This document shows, one piece after another, positions 7,249-17,647 of a DNA stretch of 64,000 bases. The notes under the pieces are model-generated. The model saw nothing but the letters and a program-made list of their open reading frames with translations, was not told where the DNA came from and did not search any database. The position numbers and the translations under genes were made by a program. This DNA comes from Mesorhizobium sp. LNHC252B00 (GTDB taxonomy: Bacteria > Pseudomonadota > Alphaproteobacteria > Rhizobiales > Rhizobiaceae): contig NZ_AYWO01000008.1 in assembly GCF_000502955.1 (NCBI RefSeq), positions 44,723 through 108,722 on the forward strand, given 5' to 3'. Each line of letters opens with the position of its first letter. Within the stretch, counting starts at the first letter, position 1.

Positions 7249-8802
7249 GTGAGCCAAGACGAAGCGCCTATTTTGTCGGCCGGCGGGACGATGCTGAAGT
7301 CGGTCTTGTCCCAAATGTTCGAACAGGCCCCGGGCTTCATGGCTATCATGCGCGAGCCGGATCATGTCTTTGAACTGACGAATACCGCCTATCAACGGCT
7401 CATCGGCGACAGGCAAGTGATTGGGAAATCGCTGCGCGAAGCCCTTCCCGAACTCGAAGGCCAAGGGTTCTTGGAACAGCTGGACCATGTCTACAGGACT
7501 GGCGAGCCATACAGGGGCCAAGGCATCAAGGTCGGTCTTCGCAACAGGAACGACCAGCCGCTTGAAGAGCGTATCCTCGATTTCGTCTACCAGCCGATCA
7601 AGGCCGACGATGGCCGCATCACGGCCATCTTTGTCCAAGGCACTGATGTCAGTGAGCTTTCCTTCGCGAATGCAGCCCTTCAGCTGCGCGAAGATCATTT
7701 GCGTTCGATCCTGGCGACGGTGCCCGATGCAATGGTGGTTATCGATGAACTGGGCAGCATTCAATCGTTCAGCACAGCTGCCGAAGCGCTGTTCGGTTAT
7801 CAGGCCAGCGAAGCCATTGGGCGAAACGTCAGCATACTGATGCCGTCGCCCTACCGCGACGAGCACGACGCCTATCTGCTTCGCTATCTGACGACCGGCG
7901 AGCGCCGGATCATCGGGCTAGGCCGCACGGTCACCGGAATGCGGAAAGACGGTTCGACCTTTCCAATGGAGCTTTCCGTTGGCGAAATGCATCCTGGAAC
8001 CGGGCGCTTCTTTACCGGCTTCTGCCGAGACCTGACCGAGCGCCACAGGGCGGAAGCGCGAATACAGGACCAGCAGCTGGAACTGCTCCACATGGCCAGG
8101 TTCACCGCGCTCGGCGAAATGGCCTCGACGCTTGCCCATGAGATAAACCAGCCGCTCACGGCGATCACAAACTACCTCAAAGGCAGCCGCCGGCTTCTCG
8201 AGAAGAGCACGGAAGTGGACGCACCGATGCTGAGAGAGGCCGTCGAGAACGCGGCTGAGCAAGCTTTGCGGGCTGGAGAGGTCATTCGTCATCTTCGCGA
8301 TTTCGTCGCCAGGGGCGAAAGCGAGCGTCAGGTCGAACGCTTGCCGATGCTGATCGAGGAAGCCTCCTCACTGGCTTTGGTGGGCGCGAGGGAAATAGAC
8401 GTGCTCGTCAGCTACCAGCTTGATCCGGAGGCCGAACTGGTTTTGACTGATCGCATCCAAATTCAGCAGGTGCTGCTAAACTTGATACGCAACGCCGTGG
8501 AGGCCATGCAAGGCGCGCCGCGCCGCGAGTTGAAAGTCACAACTGTCGCCCGGGACGATGGCATGGCGGAGGTAAGCGTGATCGACACCGGCCCCGGCCT
8601 CGCGCCGGAAGTCTCCGCACAGCTTTTCCAGCCATTTGTCACCACAAAGAAGCAGGGCATGGGCGTCGGCCTCTCGATTTGCCGTACCATCGTCGAATCG
8701 CACGGAGGTCACATCTGGACCGAGCCAATGCCGGCCGGAGGAACCGCTTTCCGGTTCACGTTGCGCATTGTGGAGAAGGAAGAGGTCACAAATGTCGGTT
8801 AG
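7249..8802 (+). CDS. fixL: oxygen-sensing haem histidine kinase FixL (soluble, two PAS domains)
   Basis: A 517-residue sensor kinase without membrane helices. An N-terminal PAS-like domain (about 17-135) is followed by a haem PAS domain (about 150-265) with the likely proximal haem ligand His206 in DEHDAYL and the FixL-type GLGR arginine (Arg226). A HisKA domain carries the phosphorylated His298 (AHEINQPL), and a HATPase domain shows N-box [10 protein letters not shown] and G-boxes DTGPG and GMGVGLS. Ferrous haem without oxygen is known to activate FixL to phosphorylate FixJ. Layout resembles Bradyrhizobium FixL rather than membrane-bound Sinorhizobium FixL. GTG start chosen; an ATG at 7291 is an alternative. 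It overlaps fixJ. Confidence 0.93.
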   Translation: MSQDEAPILSAGGTMLKSVLSQMFEQAPGFMAIMREPDHVFELTNTAYQRLIGDRQVIGKSLREALPELEGQGFLEQLDHVYRTGEPYRGQGIKVGLRNRNDQPLEERILDFVYQPIKADDGRITAIFVQGTDVSELSFANAALQLREDHLRSILATVPDAMVVIDELGSIQSFSTAAEALFGYQASEAIGRNVSILMPSPYRDEHDAYLLRYLTTGERRIIGLGRTVTGMRKDGSTFPMELSVGEMHPGTGRFFTGFCRDLTERHRAEARIQDQQLELLHMARFTALGEMASTLAHEINQPLTAITNYLKGSRRLLEKSTEVDAPMLREAVENAAEQALRAGEVIRHLRDFVARGESERQVERLPMLIEEASSLALVGAREIDVLVSYQLDPEAELVLTDRIQIQQVLLNLIRNAVEAMQGAPRRELKVTTVARDDGMAEVSVIDTGPGLAPEVSAQLFQPFVTTKKQGMGVGLSICRTIVESHGGHIWTEPMPAGGTAFRFTLRIVEKEEVTNVG

Positions 8803-9406
8803 TGATCTGGTGCACGTGGTTGACGACGATGTGGACGTGCGCAAATCGCTTGGCTTTCTTCTGGCAACAGCCGACTTTGCCGTGCGGCTGCACGAATCGG
8901 CGACAGCTTTTCTGGATACCGCGACGGGCAATCCCGACGGTTGCATCGTCACCGACGTGCGCATGCCGGGCATCGACGGGATCGAGTTCCTGCGGCAGCT
9001 CCGAACCCGCGGACATTTGGTTCCGGTCATCGTGATGACGGGCCATGCTGATGTGGCGCTCGCCGTTCAGGCAATGAAGGAGGGGGCGTCCGATTTCATC
9101 GAAAAACCTTTCGACGACGATATTCTGATAAGTGCGATCCGTTCCGCTTTGGATAAGCGCAATCAGGCGAATACGACGCACCCACAATCCACCGAAATCA
9201 ACGGCCGTTTATCGACGCTGTCGGAGAGAGAGCGACAAGTGCTCGATGGACTTGTCTCAGGTCTACCAAACAAGACGATCGCTTATGACCTCGGAATCAG
9301 CCCACGTACGGTCGAGATCCATCGCGCCAATGTCATGAGCAAGATGAGCGCGAGCAGCCTGTCGCACCTCGTGCGCATGGCACTGATCGTAGAATCCAAA
9401 TCCTAG
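8792..9406 (+). CDS. fixJ: two-component response regulator FixJ
   Basis: A 204-residue NarL/LuxR-type regulator. The receiver domain (1-120) has the acidic pocket DDD (about 11-13), the phospho-acceptor Asp55 ([10 protein letters not shown]), Thr in MTGHAD and Lys in EKPFDD. The C-terminal LuxR helix-turn-helix reads [40 protein letters not shown]. Known role: phosphorylated by FixL at low oxygen, it activates fixK and, in some rhizobia, nifA. It overlaps fixL by 11 nt. Its last four bases overlap the convergent gene at 9403. No fixK is in the window. Confidence 0.94.
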   Translation: MSVSDLVHVVDDDVDVRKSLGFLLATADFAVRLHESATAFLDTATGNPDGCIVTDVRMPGIDGIEFLRQLRTRGHLVPVIVMTGHADVALAVQAMKEGASDFIEKPFDDDILISAIRSALDKRNQANTTHPQSTEINGRLSTLSERERQVLDGLVSGLPNKTIAYDLGISPRTVEIHRANVMSKMSASSLSHLVRMALIVESKS

Positions 9407-9627
9407 GAACCATCGTCAAAGGAGTTGTCGTCGAGAGCCGGCACACCGTGAGACCCCCAATCGCACCAGTGTGTCGGGCGGATGTCTACCCATGCGCCGG
9501 TGGCGGCGTTCCTCCAGCCTTCCCGCTCCTTCATGCAGGGAAACACTAACGCATGCTCGCCATCCTCGTCGAAGACGGCCAGTGTGAGGTTGCGCCCAAA
9601 CGGAGCGGTGAGGATCGGTTTCCACAT
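9403..9627 (-). CDS. small protein of unknown function
   Basis: A 74-residue protein, MWKPILTAPFGRNLTLAVFD..., with several tryptophans and the segment AATGAWVDIRPTHWCDW. It resembles short rhizobial proteins with a DUF551-like WxxxPTHW ending, but I cannot assign a function. A GGAG ribosome site lies upstream. It converges on fixJ with a 4-bp overlap and shares its upstream region, including a FixK-like box, with the plus-strand PPOX-family gene. Confidence 0.6.
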   Translation of the reverse strand: MWKPILTAPFGRNLTLAVFDEDGEHALVFPCMKEREGWRNAATGAWVDIRPTHWCDWGSHGVPALDDNSFDDGS

Positions 9628-9662
9628 CTCCAGATGATTCTCCAGAAGCCCCAGCCCGCGCC

Positions 9663-9676
9663 TTGATCTGAATCAT
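9663..9676. promoter_or_regulatory. FixK/FNR-like box in the divergent region
   Basis: TTGATCTGAATCAT matches TTGA-N6-TCAA at seven of eight conserved positions. A start site 41.5 bp to the right would be near 9711, with a leader of about 96 nt for the gene at 9807. Toward the left the start would fall at the ATG of the minus gene, so the plus-strand gene is the better target. Confidence 0.55.
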
Positions 9677-9806
9677 TTTCCGCAATTGCCAAATGCGCGA
9701 ATGTGGACTTTGCCAGCCATGAGCCGGGCGGAAGCACCCGAATGGTGATGGTTCAAAGCGGCGCAAACAACACTTTGGGATAGCCGCGAAATAGGAGACG
9801 GCACCG

Positions 9807-10253
9807 ATGCTGATTCAAACCCTTTCCGCCCTGGAAAGTACGAGATTGCTGACTGCCAATCGGGTCGGACGGCTAGCATGCTCAAAGAACGGGCAGCCTT
9901 ACGTCGTGCCTCTCTACTACGCACATGCGGATAATCACCTCTACGCATTTTCAATGCCGGGCAAGAAGATCGAATGGATGCGAGGCAATCCGCTGGTATC
10001 CGTCCAGGTCGACGAGCGCGGCAAAGGGCGTGGATGGAGAAGCGTCGTAGTCGATGGCCGCTATGAGGAATTGCCGGACCGGGTTGGCCACAAGATCGAG
10101 CGCGACCATGCATGGTCAGTGCTGAGCAAACACGCCGACTGGTGGGAGCCTGGTGCGCTCAAGCCGGTCGTGCCTCCTGTGTCGGACAGCAGCCCACATG
10201 TGTTTTTTCGCATCCTGGTCGAGCAGGTGTCGGGTCGCGAGGCAAGTGAATAG
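9807..10253 (+). CDS. pyridoxamine 5'-phosphate oxidase-family flavin-binding protein
   Basis: A 148-residue split-barrel protein of the PPOX/FMN-binding superfamily. The first part, LLTANRVGRLACSKNGQPYVVPLYYAHADNHLYAFS, followed by GKKIEWMRGNPLVSVQVDE, is characteristic of short flavin-nucleotide-binding proteins. It does not look like true PdxH, being much shorter. Substrate and cofactor are unknown. Location next to fixLJ and a FixK-like box suggest a low-oxygen role, which is inference. Confidence 0.78.
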   Translation: MLIQTLSALESTRLLTANRVGRLACSKNGQPYVVPLYYAHADNHLYAFSMPGKKIEWMRGNPLVSVQVDERGKGRGWRSVVVDGRYEELPDRVGHKIERDHAWSVLSKHADWWEPGALKPVVPPVSDSSPHVFFRILVEQVSGREASE

Positions 10254-10345
10254 CTGAACGACCACCCCGACCACAGATGGGACGGCTGGGCCGACGGAAC
10301 CCGTTGTCGTAGGTACTTCCCCGTAAGGATGATGATGCGAGCCAC

Positions 10346-10648
10346 CTACCGCCGCAGCGCGTGCACGCTTGCCTTGTCCTCGCCGGCCGCCGGCAATGCC
10401 ATGTCATCATCGAGAAGACGTGTTATGCGGGCAAAGCCTGTGAACGCTTTCCGAGCTTCCTCGGCCGTCATCTGGCCCGACAGGGCGGCCGAGCAGCAAT
10501 TCAGCGCGCACTGATAAACCGGACCGCGCCGTCCCGTCGGCCATTTCCGCAAGAACGCCATGGCCTCGGCAACACTATCAATTTCTTCAGTAGGATGCCC
10601 CTGCCCGCGCGAGATCCGCACGGGCGAAATGAAATGCAGGTCGTTCAT
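10346..10648 (-). CDS. DUF982 family protein
   Basis: A 100-residue protein with the DUF982 pattern common in rhizobia: ISPVRISRGQGHPTEEIDSVAEAMAFLRKWP, then RGPVYQCALNCCSAALSGQMTAEEARKAF. Function unknown. The start at 10648 has a strong GGGAGG ribosome site; the frame is open to 10720 but without such a site. It is transcribed away from the permease at 10938. Confidence 0.8.
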   Translation of the reverse strand: MNDLHFISPVRISRGQGHPTEEIDSVAEAMAFLRKWPTGRRGPVYQCALNCCSAALSGQMTAEEARKAFTGFARITRLLDDDMALPAAGEDKASVHALRR

Positions 10649-10937
10649 CGTTTCCTCCCCGTCGATCGCGATGCGCTCAATCGAACCCAATGAAACGCGC
10701 CATTCGACAGCCGGTTCCACGCAATCCGAGATTTCTTTTTAGGAGATCGGAATTTCGAATCATCGGCCCGGCAGATCCAGAGGCGGCCCACCATGGAGTG
10801 CCGTCGATAATCGCAGTTCTCATTGAATATCTTTAAGGCCAAAGCCGACAAATAGATTGCTTGTCGGTTCCCCTGCGTCAGGCTTACCCTGCACCGCCAA
10901 CGCGTGAGGGCGCGTGCTGCAAAAGGGGACCATTGCA

Positions 10938-12395
10938 ATGACAATACAGGGTGCTTCACCTGATCTGTACAACGAGGACCTGGCGCCAGCCAAAACTCGA
11001 AACTGGGGACCATTCTCGATCTTCAACGTCTGGACGTCGGACGTTCACAGCCTCTGGGGCTACTATCTCGCCGCCAGCCTTTTTCTGTTCTGTGGCGGGT
11101 TCGTCAATTTCCTCATCGCCATCGGCATCGGTTCACTGATCATCTACGCGCTGATGAACATGGTCGGCTACGCCGGCGTGAAGACAGGCGTGCCCTACCC
11201 CGTGCTTGCGCGCGCCTCTTTCGGCATCTGGGGCGCCAACATACCGGCGCTGGTGCGCGCCGTCGTCGCCTGCTTCTGGTATGGCGCACAGACCGCCGCC
11301 GCCTCAGGCGCGATCGTGGCACTTTTGATCCGCTCGCAATGGTTTGCCGATTTCAACGCCAACACGCATTTCCTCGGCCATACCGGCCTGGAGGTGATCT
11401 GCTTCGTGGTCATCTGGGCGCTGCAATTGCTGATCATCCAGAACGGCATGGAAACGGTGCGCCGCTTCCAGGATTGGGCAGGACCGGCAGTGTGGGTGAT
11501 GATGCTGATCCTGGCGATCTACCTCTGCGTCAAATCCGGGAGATTTGCCTTCACCAGCGATATCCCTATGGACGTGCTGCTGGACAAGACCAAGGACGCG
11601 GGCGTACCGGGCACGCCAGGAACATGGACGTCGCTGTTTGCGGTGGCGGCGATCTGGGTCACCTACTTTTCCGCGCTCTATCTCAATTTCTGCGATTTCG
11701 CCCGTTACGCGCCGGACAAGGCATCGCTGCGCAAGGGCAACATCTGGGGCCTGCCGATCAACCTGATCCTGTTTTCCCTGGTCGCCGGTGTCACCACCAT
11801 TGCCGCCTTTGACGTCTATGGCGAAGTGCTGCTGCATCCCGACCAGATCTCGGCGAAGTTCGACAGCTGGTTCCTGGCAGCGCTCGCGGCCTTGACCTTT
11901 GCCGTGGCAACCCTCGGCATCAACGTGGTGGCAAACTTCGTCTCGCCGGCCTTCGACTTCTCCAACGTCTTTCCCAGGCAGATCGACTTCAAAAAGGGCG
12001 GCTATATCGCGGCCGTCATCGCGCTCGTGCTCTATCCCTTCGCACCGTGGGAAGGCAGTGCCGCTTCCTTTGTCAACGTCATTGGCGCGACGATGGGGCC
12101 GATCTTCGGCGTGATGATGGTCGACTACTATCTGATCCGGAAGGGTGAGGTCGATGTCGAGGCACTCTATCGCGAGGACGGCGAGTTCCGATTCCAGGGC
12201 GGCTGGCATGTCAATGCCTTCATCGCCGCCGGTATCGGTGCCATCTTCTCGTCGATCCTGCCGAACTTCACCAACTGGCTGCCGTCGTGGTGGGGCGTCT
12301 ATGGCTGGTTCTTCGGCGTGGCGATCGCCGGCATCATCTACTACGTGCTGCGCACCGCCGCTTTGGGCGCTGGCGCCAAGACGGCAAAGGCTTGA
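10938..12395 (+). CDS. NCS1-family nucleobase/hydantoin/allantoin permease
   Basis: A 485-residue membrane protein with about 12 hydrophobic segments. The N-terminus, LYNEDLAPAKTRNWGPFSIFNVWTSDVHS, is the signature of the nucleobase:cation symporter-1 family (Mhp1/PucI type), as are VPYPVLARASFG and FCDFARYAP. Substrates in the family include hydantoin, allantoin, cytosine and uracil; the sequence alone does not decide. The ATG at 10938 follows an AGGGG site. It is a single gene; a 17-bp tandem-heptamer hairpin follows immediately and probably terminates transcription on both strands. Confidence 0.88.
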   Translation: MTIQGASPDLYNEDLAPAKTRNWGPFSIFNVWTSDVHSLWGYYLAASLFLFCGGFVNFLIAIGIGSLIIYALMNMVGYAGVKTGVPYPVLARASFGIWGANIPALVRAVVACFWYGAQTAAASGAIVALLIRSQWFADFNANTHFLGHTGLEVICFVVIWALQLLIIQNGMETVRRFQDWAGPAVWVMMLILAIYLCVKSGRFAFTSDIPMDVLLDKTKDAGVPGTPGTWTSLFAVAAIWVTYFSALYLNFCDFARYAPDKASLRKGNIWGLPINLILFSLVAGVTTIAAFDVYGEVLLHPDQISAKFDSWFLAALAALTFAVATLGINVVANFVSPAFDFSNVFPRQIDFKKGGYIAAVIALVLYPFAPWEGSAASFVNVIGATMGPIFGVMMVDYYLIRKGEVDVEALYREDGEFRFQGGWHVNAFIAAGIGAIFSSILPNFTNWLPSWWGVYGWFFGVAIAGIIYYVLRTAALGAGAKTAKA

Positions 12396-12400
12396 AAATG

Positions 12401-12458
12401 AGGCAGTAGGCAGTAGGTGCTAGCGCGTAGAGAACCGCTTGCCTACTGCCTACTGCCT
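12401..12458. repeat. heptamer-repeat hairpin between convergent genes (probable bidirectional terminator)
   Basis: AGGCAGTAGGCAGTAGG (12401-12417) is repeated as its exact reverse complement at 12442-12458, a 17-bp perfect stem with a 24-nt loop. Each arm is a tandem of the 7-mer AGTAGGC. The right arm supplies the TAG stop (12450-12452) of the minus-strand DUF1697 gene. It closely parallels the arms at 34831 and 37736. Confidence 0.8.
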
Positions 12459-12998
12459 ACCGCCTACCATCTCGGCCAGTTTGCGCACCGTGTTCCAGTT
12501 GCGCGAGGTGCCGACACCCAGGCGCTTGTGGCTGGTCGCCGCAAGCAGCCGCGAGCTTGGCCTCTCGCGAGAAAAGAGGACCCAGATGTCACCGCCGACC
12601 GAAAACACCTTCTCGTCCTTGGCGGCATAGGCTTGGAGCGCCGCTTCGGCACCTTTGGGTGCAGGCTTGCGCATCACCCTTACGGCCACCTGGTCGCCTG
12701 CCTTGGCAGATTCGTCCGGGAACGGATTGCCGGCGGCAAGCTTCAGCCAGTCCTCGGCACAACGCACGATGATGTCGACATGGCGGCCGAAGGTTTTTTC
12801 GAAGGCAGCTTCCAGCCGTTGTTCCAGATCGGCGACGTTCGTTGCCGGCGCCTCGAAGACCAGGTTGCCGGTCGCTACCAGCGTGCGCGGGTTCTTCAGC
12901 CCGAGTTCTTCGGCCATCGCCTTGAGGTCGGCCATGACGACCCGTCGCCCCTCACCCAGAATGATGCTGTAGAGCAGCGCGACATAAGTCCGCATCAT
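12450..12998 (-). CDS. DUF1697 family protein
   Basis: A 182-residue protein starting MMRTYVALLYSIILGEGRRVVMADLKAMAEELG, with NPRTLVATGNLVFEAP and later DIIVRCAEDWLKLAAGNPF, SHKRLGVGTSRNWNTVRKLAEM: the DUF1697 pattern. Function unknown. The last codons (GGRQ and stop) fall inside the heptamer repeat, so the C-terminus has been shaped by that element. It follows pyrG after 16 nt and is probably co-transcribed with it. Confidence 0.85.
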   Translation of the reverse strand: MMRTYVALLYSIILGEGRRVVMADLKAMAEELGLKNPRTLVATGNLVFEAPATNVADLEQRLEAAFEKTFGRHVDIIVRCAEDWLKLAAGNPFPDESAKAGDQVAVRVMRKPAPKGAEAALQAYAAKDEKVFSVGGDIWVLFSRERPSSRLLAATSHKRLGVGTSRNWNTVRKLAEMVGGRQ

Positions 12999-13014
12999 CT
13001 GCCGGCCTGTGCAA

Positions 13015-14655
<1,641 letters not shown>

Positions 14656-14734
14656 TTAACGCGGCCGGATTGATTCCGCCAGAGAAAAAACCACCGCGAA
14701 GGTTTTTTCCCAAGAAGGCGCTTGGACCATAGGC

Positions 14735-14770
14735 AAGGCAAAAGAAAAGGGCCGGCTGAGCCGGCCCTTT
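14735..14770 (-). terminator. terminator downstream of the L,D-transpeptidase gene
   Basis: A perfect 11-bp stem, AAAGGGCCGGC / GCCGGCCCTTT with a 3-nt loop (14746-14770), is followed on the minus strand by TCTTTTG. It lies 18 nt beyond the stop of the minus-strand gene ending at 14789. Confidence 0.8.
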
Positions 14771-14788
14771 GGCAGGATGACGAAAACG

Positions 14789-15904
14789 TCAGATGATGAC
14801 GACCTTGGTGCCTACCCTGACGCGGCTGTAGAGGTCCATCACGTGCTCGTTGATCATGCGGAAGCAGCCATTCGAGGCGCTGGTTCCGATCGACTGCGGC
14901 GCGATGGTGCCGTGGATGCGCAGATGCGTGTCCTTCTTGCCGTCATAGAGATAGATGGCGCGGGCACCGAGCGGGTTTTGGCCACCGCCCGGCATGCCGT
15001 CCTTGTACTGGCCGTAATGCTTCGGCTCGCGCTTCTGCATGTCCAGCGTCGGGATCCAGCGCGGCCATTCCTGCTTGTCGCCGACCGCCACCGTGCCTTT
15101 GTACTGCAGGCCTTCGCGGCCGACCGCAATGGCGTAGCGGCGAGCGGTCGAAGATGATTCGACGAGGTAGAGCCGCCGCGCGCTGGTGTCGATGACGATG
15201 GTGCCGGCGTCATAGCCGGTGAATTCCACGTCCTGCGGCACGAATTCCGGCTTCACCTTGAACTGCTTCTTGGCTTCCTTCTTGGCGAGAGCCTGATCGA
15301 GAGCCCGCGTCTCGGGAAGATAGCTCACCGACGAGCCGGATGAAGTACCGCCGAAAAGACCGGCGAACAGACCGCCGCCGCTTGGCCGCTTCTGGCCGAC
15401 GACCTCGCTGCGCAGCTCGCCATTGTTGCCGGTCAAGGCGACATTCATCGCCTCAGCCGGGAGCGACTCGGCCGACTGGATCGGCGCGATCGGTTCGATG
15501 ATCTTTACAGCCTGCGTCTTGGCCGGCTTGGCGTCAGCCACTTCGGTAGCCGGCGCGCTCTTGCCCTTCTTGGCCAGGAACGCCTGCCGTTCAGCGTCGG
15601 CCCTGGCCTTGGCCGCCTCGCGCATCGCCAGCTTCCTGGCTTCGAGAGCCTTGGCTTTGGCGGCTTCCTTGTCGGCAACGATCTTGGCCTCGATCTTCTT
15701 GATCTGGGCGAGATCGTCCGGCGTCGGATTTTTCTTCTTCTTGAGAAGCTTCAACTGCGACGCGTCACTCTTGACGGCGACATTGATGGCGCCGGTTTTC
15801 TCAACGGAAGGTGCGGCCATATTTGCCGGCGCGCCGGCGAAGGCTGGGGAACTCATGCCGAGTGCGGCGCAAAGTCCCAGGAAAATGAAGCTGCGAAGCT
15901 GCAT
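14789..15904 (-). CDS. exported L,D-transpeptidase (YkuD domain)
   Basis: A 371-residue protein with an N-terminal signal peptide (MQLRSFIFLGLCAALGMSSPAFA), an Ala/Lys-rich, probably coiled-coil linker (about 45-120), a Gly/Ser-rich stretch (GGGLFAGLFGG) and a C-terminal YkuD catalytic domain (about 230-371). The active-site motif HGT...SNGCFRM has His331 and the nucleophile Cys347. Such enzymes make 3-3 cross-links in peptidoglycan or attach proteins to it in the periplasm; which applies here is unknown. Monocistronic, with its own terminator. Confidence 0.9.
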   Translation of the reverse strand: MQLRSFIFLGLCAALGMSSPAFAGAPANMAAPSVEKTGAINVAVKSDASQLKLLKKKKNPTPDDLAQIKKIEAKIVADKEAAKAKALEARKLAMREAAKARADAERQAFLAKKGKSAPATEVADAKPAKTQAVKIIEPIAPIQSAESLPAEAMNVALTGNNGELRSEVVGQKRPSGGGLFAGLFGGTSSGSSVSYLPETRALDQALAKKEAKKQFKVKPEFVPQDVEFTGYDAGTIVIDTSARRLYLVESSSTARRYAIAVGREGLQYKGTVAVGDKQEWPRWIPTLDMQKREPKHYGQYKDGMPGGGQNPLGARAIYLYDGKKDTHLRIHGTIAPQSIGTSASNGCFRMINEHVMDLYSRVRVGTKVVII

Positions 15905-16113
15905 GGCGAAGATCCGATCGTTCTATGCTTGTTGCCCACGGCGTCGCCCAGCGCCCCCAAGGCGCCGGAAATGCCGCGCGCAATCTATAGTCGAATAAAC
16001 GCGAACGCCTCAAGCGCGAGGCCGCGCCTCACCACGTCGAATCTTCGTGATTGTGCTGCATTTGCCGCGACTGTGTTCAATCGACAACAGGCCGCGGCTG
16101 CAGAGCCTGGAGA

Positions 16114-16566
16114 TTACTGGTTCGGAACCTGCGGGGCCGCCGGAGCGGTGCCATTGGTCGAAGACGGTTTCGAGCCGGCGGCAGGCGCCGTGCCCGCCGG
16201 AGCTGCGGCGTCGTTGCCGGACGGCGGCGTCGGCGTGGCGTTGCCGGCGGGCGCCGGTGTGGTCGTGCCTGGCAATTGGTTGAGGACACCCTTGCCGGCA
16301 CCATCCGATGTCGCGGGCACGCGGTCGAGGATGTCGATCGGCTTCTCGCCATAGCGGGCGACGATCGACAGTGTCAGCGACGTGGCAAAGAAGGCCGCCG
16401 CCAGGATCGCCGTCGCACGCGTCAGCGCATTGGCGGCACCGCGCGCGGTCATGAAGCCGGATCCGCCACCGATGCCAAGGCCGCCGCCTTCGGAACGCTG
16501 CAGCAGCACCACCCCGACGAGGGCGAGCACGACCATGAGATGGATGACGATCAGTACGGTTTCCAT
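16114..16566 (-). CDS. secG: preprotein translocase subunit SecG
   Basis: A 150-residue protein. Helix 1 (METVLIVIHLMVVLALVGVVLLQRSEGGGLGIGGG) and helix 2 (ATAILAAAFFATSLTLSIVA) flank the conserved cytoplasmic loop GGGSGFMTARGAANALTRATA. A Pro/Ala-rich, low-complexity tail extends the C-terminus, as in other rhizobia. SecG assists SecYE in export. It lies downstream of tpiA on the same strand, a common alphaproteobacterial arrangement (tpiA-secG-pyrG). Confidence 0.93.
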   Translation of the reverse strand: METVLIVIHLMVVLALVGVVLLQRSEGGGLGIGGGSGFMTARGAANALTRATAILAAAFFATSLTLSIVARYGEKPIDILDRVPATSDGAGKGVLNQLPGTTTPAPAGNATPTPPSGNDAAAPAGTAPAAGSKPSSTNGTAPAAPQVPNQ

Positions 16567-16736
16567 AGTTTATCCTGGCAAAGCCTTGCCCGGTCGCGGA
16601 CACGACCGGTGAATTGGAGGCGGCTCAATACAATGCTTTGATGGCATTTCCAAGCCCGTGGCCGGAATATGGGAAGCAACGCCTTCTTTGCAACGATTTC
16701 CAGCGCCGGGAGCCCCGTCCGGCGTGGCGAACATGT

Positions 16737-17504
16737 TCAAGCGATGTTGCGATAAGCCTCGGCGATGGCAAGAAAATCCGCGGCCTTCAGGCTGGCGCCA
16801 CCGACCAGCGCGCCGTCGACATTCCTGACGCCGAGCAGTTCGACTGCATTTGAGGGCTTGACCGAGCCGCCATAGAGGATGCGCACCTTTGCCGCAACGC
16901 CGCCGAGTTTTTCCGCCAGCTTTTCGCGGATATGTGCGTGTGCTTCGGCCACATCGGCCGCGGTCGGCGTCAGGCCGGTACCGATCGCCCATACGGGCTC
17001 ATAAGCAATGATGGTGTTGGACGGGGTGGCGCTTGGCGGCACCGATCCGTCGACCTGACGCGACAGCACGTCGAGAGTCGCGCCCGCTTCACGCTGCTGC
17101 TGGGTCTCGCCAATGCAGATGATGGCCACGAGCCCGGCACGCCAGGCGGCGGAGGCCTTGGCTTGTACCGTCGCGTCATCCTCGCCGCGCTGCTCACGGC
17201 ACTCGGAATGGCCGACGATGACATGGCTGGCGCCCGCATCCTTGAGCATTTCCGCCGAAATGCAGCCGGTGTAGGCGCCGCTCTCCCTGCTGTGGCAATC
17301 TTCACCGCCGGCATGCACCGGCGTGCGCGACAAGATCTCCGCGGCATGGGCTAGCAATGTCGCGGGAACGCAGACCAGCGCTTCGGTCTCCGCATCGAGC
17401 CCACTCAGGAAACCGTTGCCGATCATCCTGAGTTCGTTGAGCGAGGCACTGGTGCCGTTCATTTTCCAGTTGCCGGCGACAAGCGGGCGAATTCCTGGCG
17501 TCAT
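16737..17504 (-). CDS. tpiA: triosephosphate isomerase
   Basis: A 255-residue glycolytic enzyme interconverting dihydroxyacetone phosphate and glyceraldehyde 3-phosphate. Catalytic residues are visible: Lys14 (GNWKMNG), His99 (VGHSE) and Glu169 ([11 protein letters not shown]), plus the phosphate-binding [11 protein letters not shown]. The start at 17504 gives the usual N-terminus; the frame is open to 17567. It is divergent from ppiD and followed by secG. Confidence 0.96.
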   Translation of the reverse strand: MTPGIRPLVAGNWKMNGTSASLNELRMIGNGFLSGLDAETEALVCVPATLLAHAAEILSRTPVHAGGEDCHSRESGAYTGCISAEMLKDAGASHVIVGHSECREQRGEDDATVQAKASAAWRAGLVAIICIGETQQQREAGATLDVLSRQVDGSVPPSATPSNTIIAYEPVWAIGTGLTPTAADVAEAHAHIREKLAEKLGGVAAKVRILYGGSVKPSNAVELLGVRNVDGALVGGASLKAADFLAIAEAYRNIA

Positions 17505-17647
17505 GGTTTGCTTCTCCGGGCGATATCGGGCTCTGGCCCTCACTACCAAAATCAGCCCACAAAGCAATCGACAGTGGACCGGAAGGGCGCTATTGCGCTT
17601 GGTTCAGACTCGGCGCATGCGAAATTGCGCATAAATCGGAAGTAACG

